From: Tubiluchus corallicola
Lineage: Eukaryota; Priapulida; Priapulimorpha; Priapulimorphida; Tubiluchidae
Direction of reading: 5' to 3'
Length of the DNA: 64,000 bases
NCBI GenBank assembly: GCA_030141605.1
Contig: JAQGDQ010000070.1
Span: forward strand, 62,001 to 126,000
Below the pieces are notes generated by a model. The model had not been told where the DNA came from. It made no database searches and worked only from the letters and a program-made list of their open reading frames with translations. Both the position numbers and the translations under genes were made by a program. Below, one piece after another: positions 13,540 through 25,800 of the stretch. Position 1 is the first letter of the stretch. Each line of letters starts with the position of its first letter.

Positions 13540-14255
13540 CAGGGCACTTTATTTATGACTTTAGTCATAAATTGCATAAATAGCTTATTTAATACTAATT
13601 TCAGATTTTATTTATGACTATTTATGACGTGTCAAATTTTGACCAAAAATGCCATCCTGAGCTAAAAGAAATACATATTTTTAATCAGAATCTTGTATTT
13701 TGCCTTTCTTCGTTCTTCATTACATTAAAATGTAATAAAAATGTCTACTTTCATCATTCCAAGGCCTGAAGTTTCTCGTATTGTTTTGCATGCAGGCATC
13801 CCTCCAGACTGAAATCCGTGATCGTGTTTATAATAATTATAGTATCGGTTTTAATTTGTTTAGGATGACCTATAAAATTACTGCTCATAAAAATCAATCT
13901 ATTAATTAATTCGTACAGTCACAATTCGTAGCCACAATTAGTACAAGTAAATAATGTATTTTTTTAAATATCGATTTTAAATTTAATGTTGGAAAATACT
14001 ATTGGCTATTACATCTTTCTAGGGAACCGTCACGTATGTTTTCTAATTAAAATTGCATTAAGCAAAATAACTAAACAAGAAAAACAGTTAAATTTTAATG
14101 ACAATGAAGCAGCAAATTCTCCCAAAGATAAAATATGCTCAAATTCTAGCAGACGGCATTATTCTTATTTCTTGAGGATGAGGCAGTAAGGCACGGGAAA
14201 CGCTTGCGGCAAACTCGAGCTAAAACCTACACCCAAGCCATTGACTTACGCCGCT

Positions 14256-14351
14256 TAGGGGTAAGCATCGAAGTTCGGTTCGATTCGAATTCGAAAGTCA
14301 CAAATTCGGTTCGATTCGAATTCGCTTTCTGGTAGAGAATGCTCACCCCTA
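14256..14351. mobile_element. 96-bp hAT-like MITE nested in the 13.5-kb element
   Basis: The ends TAGGGGTAAGCAT and ATGCTCACCCCTA form an imperfect terminal inverted repeat. The interior carries two copies of TTCGGTTCGATTCGAATTCG. Flanking octamers ACGCCGCT (14,248-14,255) and ACGCCGTT (14,352-14,359) match at 7 of 8 positions, as expected for an aged 8-bp target duplication. A longer relative lies at 48,630. Confidence 0.8.
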
Positions 14352-14688
14352 ACGCCGTTAGGATGAGAAAGGCACTGAAATGAACGTGCAAAGAAAAGAA
14401 TTAGAAGTGTAGATTTCTGTTATTGTGCAGAGCGTAGGTTTGAGGCGCAGAACTTTAGGACATTAAAATAGGTAAGCTGTCTTTAATTCAAATTTTCGAT
14501 GGAACGACAACGATTCTGTCGGTGCCTATTTATTTTTTCGCGGTAACGCGCTCATTTACTTTTTATTATTTAGGTTGCTTCTAGACGAGTTAATGACAGA
14601 TAAACGCATCAGTTAGACAGTCTCAGTTACTGTGTTAGTCCACCAAACAGTCACGCGCAAGCTTCTTATGGACTGCCTGTGTGTGTGG

Positions 14689-14708
14689 GAGAGAGAGAGA
14701 GAGAGAGA
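14689..14708. repeat. GA dinucleotide tract
   Basis: About ten GA units lie inside the 1.3-kb hAT element. The repeated EREREs in the overlapping ORF are a by-product of this tract. Confidence 0.9.
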
Positions 14709-15236
14709 CGGTGGAAACAGTTTTCTGTACTGAATTTTTTGTTCCATTCATCGGGAAATGATTATTTTTCTTTCGTTATTTATGACAAATTTGAAATCTT
14801 ATTTATGACTATTTATGACTATTTTGCAAGAAAAGTCATAAATAAAGTGCCCTGGTTATACACCATCTCAGAAACTACAAATACATGTAGGAGGCTGAAT
14901 AACGTATAACTGTATACAGCCAAAAGTAATAATATCCCTCTTCTCTTTCCACGTGAGAATATTCTTGTAATGACAAAAACATGACTCTGAGGAAGACCAG
15001 AAGTACGCAGGTGCAAATCGTGTAATCATAGGCACCTTAACACAAATAATATGTAGTAACAATACGTTGGAAGTTTTCAGTCTGGGGAAACAGTTTGAAT
15101 AACTTTCAAGCAGCAAACTGACTAACGTTATGGCACAGTTCATGTCTGTCAACAACTTCATGCATTCCTTGCGTGTGCAAAATTTAGTGTTGAAATCGAG
15201 TGATGTTTAACAGACAGGGTAATGCGTTTAAGAGAG

Positions 15237-15315
<79 letters not shown>
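15237..15315. repeat. GA microsatellite, about 79 bp
   Basis: Nearly perfect GA repeat. It encodes the run of alternating Glu and Arg in an overlapping plus-strand ORF, which I therefore do not call a gene. Confidence 0.95.
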
Positions 15316-15318
<3 letters not shown>

Positions 15319-16454
15319 ATAAGAAAGATGGCCTTGAACAACGTGAGGCTTTTGAAAGCCTTTTTTGTCATGAGCCCATTTCTATATTACTGCTTAATAG
15401 CAGGGAAAAACTTAGCATGAGCACAGCTGGTACACTGAGGGTTTTGATTTCCATGCCAAACAAAGGACTGAAAGAACTAGTCCTCTAGCCCCCCGGCGTG
15501 TCAGGGTTAGAGAACTGAAGGGAACAGACAGTACAGCTACAGTAACTGTACCAAAATATCTAGTGCATCAGATTTAGTTAGATTAACGTGTGAAAAGTCT
15601 AGAGTGCTTCTGAATCTAGCTCCAAGATTAAAGACTGACCACTGAAACAACCACAACACTGGCGGCTCTACAAATACTTTCTGCATCCAAGTATTATAGA
15701 TTCCTTTAATTAACTTGGCAACAAACATGCCTTGAATTTAATGTACGTTTCATCCTGATTACGAAGGTTCGCCTCACTCTATCACGACTGATCTAGTAGC
15801 AAGCGAATCTAATAACAGTTAATTCTCCAATTCTCTTACTAGCAACCTAAACATACTTTCTTTTCTCATGCAAATTGGGTTGATGACTGGAAAATAAGCA
15901 GCCGAAGGCGGGTAATAAACCAATTTAAGCACAAATACTGGGCTAAAATAACAGAGTCTTTGTGTGAGGCAATTCATTTCACTTTCTTTTATTCCCTTCT
16001 TAAATGTAAACCAATTAACAGGTGGAATGTCGTCGGACATGTTGACAGAAAAAGCTACTATATGCAGCAAATAATGTAATAATAAAATGTAGCATAAAAA
16101 TATATACGCGATCAGTTTTTTTGTATATGTTTTCAGTAAAATAATTTTCTTAGCTGGTTAGTCATCGTAAACACACTTTAAATATGGTTATCAAATATTT
16201 CTGCAAAACCGCTGGTCAGTTGTTTAGTAATTAGTCTTAAACGAAGCAAATAATCTATTCTTCTGTTATTTGTATAGTAAAAACACCCACGGTGAAAACA
16301 AGTGCACAGATTTACAAAACTTTTTTTACAAAAAATTGCAGTGAACATAATAAAGAAGAACTTTGTATGAGTAGGCTAGCTTATAGTTAGTATGTACCAA
16401 ATTATAGGAAATTAAAGCTTTATATAGTAAAGTTCTGGGAATAACAAATATCGC

Positions 16455-16515
16455 ATTGGTGATCATAACTGTCTGGCGAACATGGGTTCGAGTCCTATTA
16501 GGCGCCAGTTTTTTT
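16455..16515 (+). other. tRNA-like 3' half with B box and T-run
   Basis: GGTTCGAGTCC fits the RNA polymerase III B-box consensus and sits in a plausible T arm (ATGGG, loop, CCTAT). It is followed by AGGCGCCA and then a run of seven T, as at a Pol III terminator. The 5' half does not form a matching acceptor stem or a clear anticodon arm. It may be a decayed tRNA or a SINE head. Confidence 0.3.
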
Positions 16516-17198
16516 AATCCTTTCGTTTCATTTTTCTTTATAAACAGTTGTAGAAAATAGTAAACAAGTTCTTGCATAATTTGCAGCCCGAGCAATTTTT
16601 CCAAGTTTTAGTGATGCTTAGAGTTGGTGCCAAGTACCATGTAAATTTGTAAAAGTGATGGTGCATTGGATAAGAGAAACAAAAAGGGTGACAATTTGCT
16701 GCCTTGCAAGACACCGCAAATATGAGAGAGTACAAATGTCAGTAAACTCTTAACACACAAATTTAATATCTGAACTGAAAAACTGACACAAATTTGACAA
16801 AAAACATAGACTTTACCAAGAATACCATAATCAGCAGGTAGCAAAAGCCCATGGTTAGTCACGAGTTTACCACACACTGGCCAGGTAGCATTATCGCTAA
16901 TGAGATAACGATATACCTGAATAAGAAAATTGGCTGAATCTGTTTAAGAAAGAAAGCAAGCAAAAGTCTTGTATTACCCGACGACCTACATATTTCGAAG
17001 ATTACAGGTGAAATTTTCACCTAGATTTTTGTGCTTAATTGGCGGTGAAGCATCAAAGAAGCAGAGTCAATAATAAGCACAAAATCTCTTATATACGTCC
17101 TTGCAAGAATTCTTGTCACTTTGAAGTGTTATTTAGCATTTTACACTCTTGTCTATACGTTAGAACAAACCAAAAGTGAAACAAGCAGGCAGTTTTAA

Positions 17199-17420
17199 AA
17201 TGACCTCTCTCTCTCTCTTCTGTCTTTCTCCTCTTTCTCACCAACACCTCTACCTACTAGTTTTTTCCTCCCCTCTCTCTCTTTCTCTCCTCTCTTCCTC
17301 TTTCTTCTACCTCTCGCCTTCCGTTTTATACACTGGCTTCCTTTGTCTGCCAGCCTCTCTCTGTCTCTCTCTCTCTCTCTCCCCCCCCTCCCTCATTCGC
17401 TCCCTCCCCTCTCTCAGCCT
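17199..17420. repeat. Imperfect CT-rich pyrimidine tract
   Basis: Interrupted TCTC and CCTCTC repeats on the plus strand. Two opposing ORFs across it have biased Ser/Leu/Pro or Glu/Arg content that comes from the repeat, not from a protein. Confidence 0.85.
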
Positions 17421-18484
17421 CAATTTATGCAGTCTGATAAGGATTCTTTCTAGTTCATAATTCACACGTTCTCTCACTAGTACATGCATCCTTCGTAACA
17501 CCTACACCTAACCAGTACAATCTTCTATTGTCCAGTAAAAATGTTCGTTCGTTTAGTGAATACTCATTCTACTTCTAGACATTAAATTCACTAAACAGAC
17601 TACTCAAGGACGCCAACCATAGATTTACCTAGTAACACAGAACTATCACATTTTAGCTGAATGTACTCAGTATAGTGTGAAAATTAATAACTATTTGAAA
17701 AATACAAGTCTATTTCTAAAGGTTGTTGTGCTGATCAGACGGGACTCATTACACACGGAGCACCTGTGTGTAAAAAACGAAATCTGTGATGTAAAGAAAA
17801 TCCGTTGTATAGGCTATATCGGTTTAGCATATCTGCTGAATCTGGCCAGCAGGTAGATGGGTGACTGCTCAGAAGATTGTTTACTTCTCTGGTTGGTGTC
17901 TTTGAGTTTTTAATACAAAATTTTCTTTAATCTGAACCAAAATTAAGTGAACACTGGTTAAAAATGATGTTGAGGTTCAAAAACCGATTTCACGTTCGTC
18001 TCCACGCAAAACTTTAAAAACCAAAAAAAAAGGCAATGACAACAATAACAACCGTAATAAAACAACGCTGACAACAACTGCAACAATTCCAACACCAACA
18101 ACATGAAATCAGAAATTCCACTGAACTACGAAAATTACATAAATTGGAAAATGTTAAAATACACACCCATACTCCAAGGGTCCCAGGGCATTACATCATT
18201 TTGATTTTAATGAAATTAACATCATAACAGATTAACAGTATTAAATCATGTGACTAAAAATCTACAATTACACCATTTACACGAGTGATTGTAAATCTCG
18301 TATGCTTTTGAATACTAATGACAACGTTTTTACCAAATGTTGTATTTATGTTATTTTTTCACTTAAAATTTTAAATTGTTGTATGCAAGTTCGTGAAACA
18401 AATGTACTTATTTTTCTTGTTTAAAGTTTATTTCACAATAATGTTACGAAAAGATAACATTTACACTAAAAGACTAAGAAGTAC

Positions 18485-18587
18485 ATACGCACGCGCACAC
18501 ATACAAACGCACATATGCGCACACGCACGCACGCGCGCACACACACACACACACACGCACACAGACACGCGCACGCACACACACACA

Positions 18588-18618
<31 letters not shown>

Positions 18619-18620
18619 TA
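18485..18620. repeat. CA/CG-rich microsatellite
   Basis: Alternating purine-pyrimidine tract of ACAC and ACGC units of about 135 bp. Such sequence can adopt left-handed DNA. The His/Thr/Arg-rich ORF over it is repeat-encoded. Confidence 0.92.
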
Positions 18621-19739
18621 TATAAAGAGACATTCAAAGTTTCGTGTACTTTTTCTCATTATCAGTACAGCAGCCCTGACCTAAACAGCAGCGCGTAAAA
18701 ATGCGGAAAACAACACTTCAAGCGCAAAAATTGTCACACATGCATCTAACACGCGCTACTCACAAAAGCAGTAATAAATTGAACAGGAAAAAGCCACAGG
18801 CCGAGAAAGAGTGACCTGGTGACCTAAACGTATACGCGGGACTTGAGCAATGAGCCAATGACCAATCGAGAAAATTGTTCTAAATCTGTTTACAAGCTGG
18901 GTGTTAGGAAATTTGCATAGGGACTGGATTAACACACACCAAAAGTTGACATGCCTAAACTAATTTCACACCTGAAATCTCGGAGTACACGTGTGTAGTG
19001 CTGAGCGCAGTAGTAATAATTTACCAAAAGCTACTTATTTACTATTTTTACCGCTTTTGCAGCCGTACTATTCTAAGTTCTTAGGACTTAGGCTGATCGC
19101 AATATCTCAGCAAAAAACATCAGTCTCAGTAAGAAGCAAACAGAAATTAAAAACACAAAGTTGGCGGCGGGCACAGTGACAGCCAACCTAGTCATGGATA
19201 GTATAGTAACCAAAAGTTCTAGATGGTGTAAGATAGGCAGCCCAGTGTGCATCCAGTTGATTTTTGTAACTATTTGTGCCCCCCCCCCAACCGAAACCTC
19301 AAGCGCTAGTAAAGCGCTAAACGTTCGTAATTCTTAAACAGAAATGGCTAAATGTAAGGTAAGACAAAATGGACAAAAATCTACCCGAATACTGTTAACA
19401 TGCTCGCAAATCCCACAATGCCAAGAATCGGTGCTGACATTGACCCCCCTTTAGTTCAATTTTTGTTGTCATACTTCATTAATTCATGTTTATTCACAGG
19501 TCTTGTTCTGGCGTGAAATCATGGCAAAAACCTTCGTGAAAAACTTCCCCAACATTCCCTGCATGTTTAGAATTTGAGCTCAATTGGCCAGCAACTGTTT
19601 TCAAATCCAATTAAGCCTTGAATCAGCGCTGGTGAATCAGACGTAAAAGACAACATAAAACCTAGTAGAAATCACCACACTACAGCGCACAAAAACTCTT
19701 CAAGACATTGTTTAATGTTTGCGTAAGACACTCACTTAC

Positions 19740-19845
19740 CTCGTAGAAAGACTTGATAGCCTGGAGCAGTATGTCGAAGTTTTGTATTCGTGCGTTGATG
19801 CTCTGCACACATCTGTGTACCGTCCTTCCAGATGGTCGAGGGTCA
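19740..19845 (-). CDS. Orphan candidate internal exon, protein family not recognised
   Basis: A 106-base segment on the minus strand is bounded by a good acceptor (TTGACATTGCAG) and a strong donor (GTAAGTGAG). In the phase that leaves one leading base it reads 35 open codons, beginning DPRPSGRTVHRCVQSI and ending AIKSFYE, with a charged/hydrophobic pattern that looks protein-like. A second frame is also open, so coding is not proven. I found no convincing partner exons within several kb on either side, so if real it belongs to a gene with long introns. I do not recognise the protein and assign no function. Confidence 0.45.
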
Positions 19846-22800
19846 CTGCAATGTCAAAACGTTCGTAAAATGAAATTTATACACCTATCAATAACGTAAC
19901 AGTTGTGTAAAATAAACTGTTCCAAACTGTCTACCCAGTACAGCATGCACAATGAGATCACACAGTAGGCACACAGGTACATAGTTAAAACATTAAGGCA
20001 GGTACAAACAAAATCCAAATGAGACTAGGTCTATCCTGTGTACGTTAAAGAAAAGGTGCATCTATAATACCAAAAATGTTCTTCAAGATTCTAACAGCAA
20101 AGGTGAGTATAGAAAACGCATTTTAACGTTTGCTGGATAGCTTTTAGCTGATCCATACTCAGCCGTTACTGAATCCAGGCGCCTTATATTCAGCGAGATC
20201 GGATTTGTATCCTTAAGGTTAATAGATAGACAACAATCGGCAAAATGTTGCAAAACAAAAGATAAATCACTAGGGTCATCTACTGAAAGGATACAGAACT
20301 ACTGGAGGGTTTCAAAGTTACAAAAGTTAATGTGGATGGACAATGCCCAGTGGGCATGCAGTGTAAATGAACTGTGCTAGCACTGCACAGATATCTCAAA
20401 AAGATACTGTGCATTAGGTGCAATCTAAATAGATTCACAATTAAAACTGGTTAGGGCGATCAAATTTAAATACGGCAGCAATTCATTTTTAGTTCTTACT
20501 AATTTCATACGTGTAGAATGGTTTGTTGTGAACCCTTTCGCTTCCACTCACTGCACAGAATCTAGTTGAAAAATTGGCATTCTGCATCAATTTATGGTAA
20601 TACCAATTTTGTTGCACTCTATACAAGTGCTATGCTTTTCGTGACAGTAATGGCAGATCCTTTTTCCTTATCAAGTTAAGATAAGTCTAAACATCCTGCA
20701 CCAATGTATTTCAAGCTTACAGTACGGAAAAGTAATGTGTAAGACGGTATGATATCGCAACCATAACGTTTCTGCCCCAAATTTTACGTTTTGAAACCGG
20801 GACAATGGTTGTTAATTAATTTACTTTAAATTCACCTTTGCCTTTTACCCTTTAGTAGACAGGTAATTACTCTTAATACCACTCGTTAGCGCGGTTAAAA
20901 AGAACTTTAACTGCTTCTAAGAGCATCAAACTAGAAAGGAGAATGCGAGGGCGACTTCTGCACCCAAGTCGACTACTGTTATTATTGTGCGTGTAGATTA
21001 GCTTGGAAACTATTCCCAAAGCTTTATTTTTCCAAGAGCCTACTTGAGTTGAAACACAGCTGCTTAAGTGTGGCTTAATTCTTACTTGAAAAGAAACTTC
21101 GTTTGTACCACCGTAGCTAACTTCGCTTAGCCTGTGCAAATAAATAGAGCTTATTTTCTCAGCAATGCACAAATCAATAACGGACGTAGTATAGTAGCAA
21201 CATTAAGAAAACATCGTGTTGATGAACTCAAGACGCTGTTTGTTTTCATTGAACTACTTGCTGAAACAAATGTTCTACAATGTATCTACAGCTCACTCTT
21301 GATTTGCTAGTTTTACCGTAGGTTTTAAACACATTCGCGTTAATTGCTAGCTTCTGCAGAGATGTATAAGCTTCTAAGCCGATTAAGCTGAGAGTGTGAC
21401 ACCAGTGATTATATATTGGTGAGTTTAGAAACTTTGAAAGTGTCTGACTTTTAGGATTTTATATAATACCTATCAGAAATAATGGCAAATTTCGCGATAT
21501 GAGTTATGAATTAAAAACTCAATTACTTTAATTATTTTTTTTAATTAATTCATTAATTTAGGATCTATTTATTACACTCTAAAGCATAAAAATGCACTTC
21601 AGTATTACAATAAATTAATTTAGAAATCGTAAGTACAGTAACAATATCCACATATATACATACACATTTACAAAATCACATAAAAAATCACAATTTCTAA
21701 TAAAACTCAAGACTGGTGTACATATTGAAAAGGTATAAATTATACTTTTCTTTATAAAAAACATTATACACTTAAAATTAATAAATGTGTTTCACAGCTT
21801 AAGGAAATGTTTATTACTGAGAGCATCAGCAGCTGACAGTATAAAATTATTTTTATGTCTACTTGTTCTCAGGATGAACTGGTAACTGCTGATAATTATC
21901 AATCATTTAATCATTTTTTTTAAATTTATTGTCACTATTCTTCTCATTAAGATAATTCACATAATTAACTGGGTATTATCATGAGGCCAAGTTTTGACAA
22001 ACTTGCTTGTTACCTATGATGGTTAGTTAGTTCTAAAGAAGGGCTAAATTTCACGAGCACAGCTATCATCATCATTATCATCACTATCGTCGTCGTCATC
22101 AACATCATTACCATCGTCATCACTTAATCATTATCATTAGTTTTTACAGCATCAAAGCCGACTTCACAGCTTTATAGGCGTTGCCACGACCAGGAAAACG
22201 GGGTATTGTGAACCATTTTAGGGTAATAAATTTCAATTTTTTTGCAGCCAATCAGTCAAGATAAGCAATTATGTAGGCAAAACATGCCTAGTGTTTACCC
22301 TTCTGACATTATAATGATAATGACGACTTGTAAACAAGACAGGTCTGTAATCACATAATTAGCAACGCTATTAATCATCATTTAGCGTTTGAAAAACGAG
22401 CGGTACTCAGCCTAGTTTTAGAACAATAATGGGTTAAACACAGGAGCACAGTGTTGTCTAAATCACACTTGTAACAAAGATTACGCATGAGTCATCATGA
22501 TGATCTAAACCGGTCACTGTATCAAGTCTGTAGTCCATTAATCATAGTTTCGCGTACGAATTGTAGCGTACGTAAATAAAGAATGTACAAAGTGTTAATC
22601 CCTGTAACATCAATTGACGCACGTACAGAGATAGCTGCCTGGCTTATCACAAACTACATTAAACCCTGGCAGCCGTGAGTGAAGATTAGTTTCATTATGA
22701 GCAGAGGCGTGACCGACGAATAATGGTTGATTTTAATTACAGTAACATCAAACTGCCAATTGAACTAGCAAATAAAAGCACTGTATCAATGTAGGCCCAC

Positions 22801-25800
22801 TGCAAAACGTATTATTAGTGCGCACGCAATTCATAATAAAAAATGTTTTTACTTTGTATACATAGGATATATTTTTGTTTTATTCTCATTATATGCATTT
22901 TAGCCTGTATTTTATGTTAACTTAACTTTAATCTATGGACTAACTTTAATCCAAACTGAAATAAACTGAATTGAATTATACTTGATCATGGTTAAAAGGC
23001 CTTTTGTTGTGGATGTTGTCAAACTCGCTTGCCCTACTTTTGCGTAAAAAATACCGCTGTCATTATGTTTTGGTGATAACCGAAAAACGTCGATGTTGTT
23101 CAGACGTAGAAACTTAAAATTTTGGACTGTCCTATAAAATATTTCCAATTTGCCATTAATTTCACAAAACAAAAACAAAGGAACTATTGTGGATATGTTA
23201 GTATTTGAGAGAAAACACACGAAAATATTAAATATTAGTCTATGACGAATATAAAAACACAATGAGTTTATTTAAGATCACTTGGTGTTACAAAATTGAA
23301 ATTTTAAACCCCTAGGTGTTTGTGTCCTCCCATTTGTTATACTCAACATTCAGCAGAATCTACACTCAGTATGCAGCTACCGTAAATTCCTACACCACAA
23401 CAGTAGTTAGTACATGTACCACACTACCAGACACAAAATTTAACAGATGCCTTCAGCTGACATTCAAGCAGCCCAGCGGTTTCATTAATAGATCCTAAAC
23501 TGTGTCATTAAAAGGAGGAGAACTAAGCTTACTGGTCGCCCACAGCTCATTAGCAAATTGCTAAATTTATAGGTTATTTGGAGAGTTACAAGTGCAGTAA
23601 ATGGGATATGCATATACCATTGTCACCATCTGTCATGCTATCCTCATGCAGCATGGTCCACTTCATTCGTGTGCCCAATAATGACTGTGTATCAATGTGA
23701 ATTCTCGGACTAAAGAAAATACATTGGCTGCTATCAGTGACAAAAAATAGGAAATGTTCTTTGACGACGTTTTTAAAGGCTCAGCAGTAAGAAGAGAAGG
23801 TCCAAGTTCAATGTTTGGCTGTGAGTGAATTTTTCAGTGTTCGTTTTTCAAACCAAGGATACTTACCAATACAGAAGTATCCATCTTATTAGTAACACCT
23901 TGCTAGTCTAAACACACTATGTAGTTAATTATTTTTATACTTTTAACTAAACCCAAAAGCAGCAAGATGGCCCAAGATGCTACTGTAACTTCAGAATGTG
24001 CCCCTTCAGTTATTCATTTAACTTGTTTTCTAATTTGATTCTTCTTACGTTATTTTTTATTTAATGCCTGAATTCCTTACGGTTTGTGATATGTCCGATC
24101 AAAACCAGAGCAGGTAACTACCACACTAACGTGTACCACTGTTTAATATTATAAGGCATCTTTGTTCTAAGAGCTATAATTAGCCTGTGACAGTGATCAG
24201 TTACATACCAATACCCAAATTCACTGTCACTGATAACTACATAAAACGAATATAAGCTACTCAAGAGTGGGACTGGGCACTAAATCCCCATTCACGTTCA
24301 CGCACACACAGTGCACCTAGTCTCGGGATACGCGTTAAATGTTCTACCTAAGCTTATTTCCAGAGCTGTTAATGAGCCATAGAATAGAAGAATGCAAGTA
24401 CATATAACGCTAAGTAAGAGGCTACCACTTGGCAACTTTATAGGCTTCCACTACTAAATGAATGAGGCCATAAACAAGCCACACAGCATCTAATTGTGCA
24501 AACCTACCCATAACAATTCTCTTGCGGAACATCTGTTCTGCTGTTTCTGTTTTCTAAATACATTGGGTGCTAATGTGTCATGTGGCGGTAGAAAATACAA
24601 ACACAGGTTCTAAAATCTCTACTACACACACGGAATCTTCTGGCTTATAGTATGGAAGGATTAGTAAACGTCTGAATCTAGGACTTCACTTTTTCACGTA
24701 CAACTTTAACTTCTAGGAAGTAAAGTAGTGAAAAGAAGCTGCAAGTTTTTTAATTAAGCATAATTTATCTTAGCATGCTATTTGAAAGTTGTTGTTTTAC
24801 AGTGTGTGTGTGTGTGTGTACATATTTATGTTGTTATTGGCTATTTTGGAGCAAAATTACAAAGAATGACTAAGTATTTATAAGGAGACAAAGCACATCA
24901 AATTTGAAATCTAATATCTTAACATATGCATGTAAAAAATGTTAGACAGTTTTGCAATTATATAAACATAATACATACATTTGAAACATGACATCATTGA
25001 GATAGACACCCTCCGCCAAGTCAGGAAACATCAGCGGTTCATTACCAGTGTTGAATGTTTTAACCTGTAACATTTAATGTAACATTCCATAATTTTGCAA
25101 TAGCGTGAAAGTAAGTCACACAAAAATGTTGTAAAAGAATGTACATTTTTGAAAAATGATAGAGTGTTGCAATGCATCAAGATAGTGGAGTCATATTACA
25201 ATTTCCGTTGTCCAACACCGTTTCCTATTAATAAGTAAACTTATTGACACAGCATAATCTTCTTAGTATTTTTTTAACATATAGGCTATCTGGTAAAATT
25301 TCCAAACAAATTTCTAAGAGAACAATTAAATATTTGTGCGCAGACCGACCAAAGAACAGAAAGTTAGATTTGCACAACAGAACAAGCAGCTCATGTCATT
25401 AAAATTTAAGTTTCTTATAATTAGATAAATGTGAAACTTGGAAATCTCACCCATTCGACAAGTGGTGACTGCATAAACGAAGTGACATCAATTGGCATAG
25501 TCGAACTACCGATCTTTTTCACCCCATTACTGAGGCTCATCTTTCCGACGTCATCACTATACACTTCGCCATTTACAGCCATTGCTTATGGTTTAGATTG
25601 TGTGCCCGAAACCAAGAGGAAGTGTAGGCCTAACTTCATACTTTGAAGACAGCCGGTTACATTAGAAGAAAATTACTGACGTTACCTGGTGGTTCAGATT
25701 TATGCAGTTATGTTATATTGCAAACGGAACTGCACTTCTTAGCAACGTGATGAAGCTCGCTGTATTGCACTGTTGGTCTGCTAAATTCAGAAGTCAGCAA

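Larger units (their letters stand above)
13540..14854. mobile_element. hAT-type non-autonomous DNA transposon, 1.3 kb
   Basis: The left end reads CAGGGCACTTTATTTATGAC and the right end is its reverse complement, so the terminal inverted repeats match over at least 20 bases. The element is flanked by perfect 8-bp duplications, GTTATACA at 13,532-13,539 and 14,855-14,862. Eight-base target duplications with CAG...CTG ends are characteristic of the hAT superfamily. Subterminal TTTATGACTA motifs repeat at both ends. I recognise no transposase, so it is probably non-autonomous. A second, smaller hAT-like MITE is inserted inside it at 14,256. Confidence 0.9.
14863..19739. other. Gene-poor stretch rich in simple repeats
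   Basis: Apart from the separately listed GA, CT and CA tracts and a tRNA-like 3' half at 16,470, I see no supportable gene. ORFs here are either repeat-encoded or anonymous. Confidence 0.4.

Noticed and set aside
15222-15488. 88-codon ORF with Glu-Arg repeats
   Set aside because: It is a reading of the GA microsatellite; the flanks have no motif or splice context.
18393-18698. 101-codon His/Thr-rich ORF
   Set aside because: Product of the CA/CG microsatellite.
20873-21172. 99-codon minus-strand ORF
   Set aside because: No recognisable motif, no splice context, and no neighbouring exon; length is within chance for this amount of sequence.
22933-23262. 109-codon minus-strand ORF
   Set aside because: Aromatic/Ile-rich as expected from AT-rich DNA, with no motif I recognise.
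23868-23885. Minus-strand mini exon ATGGATACTTCTGTATTG followed by GTAAGT
   Set aside because: Six codons before a good donor is too little evidence, and no downstream exon can be linked with confidence, including the orphan exon at 19,740.
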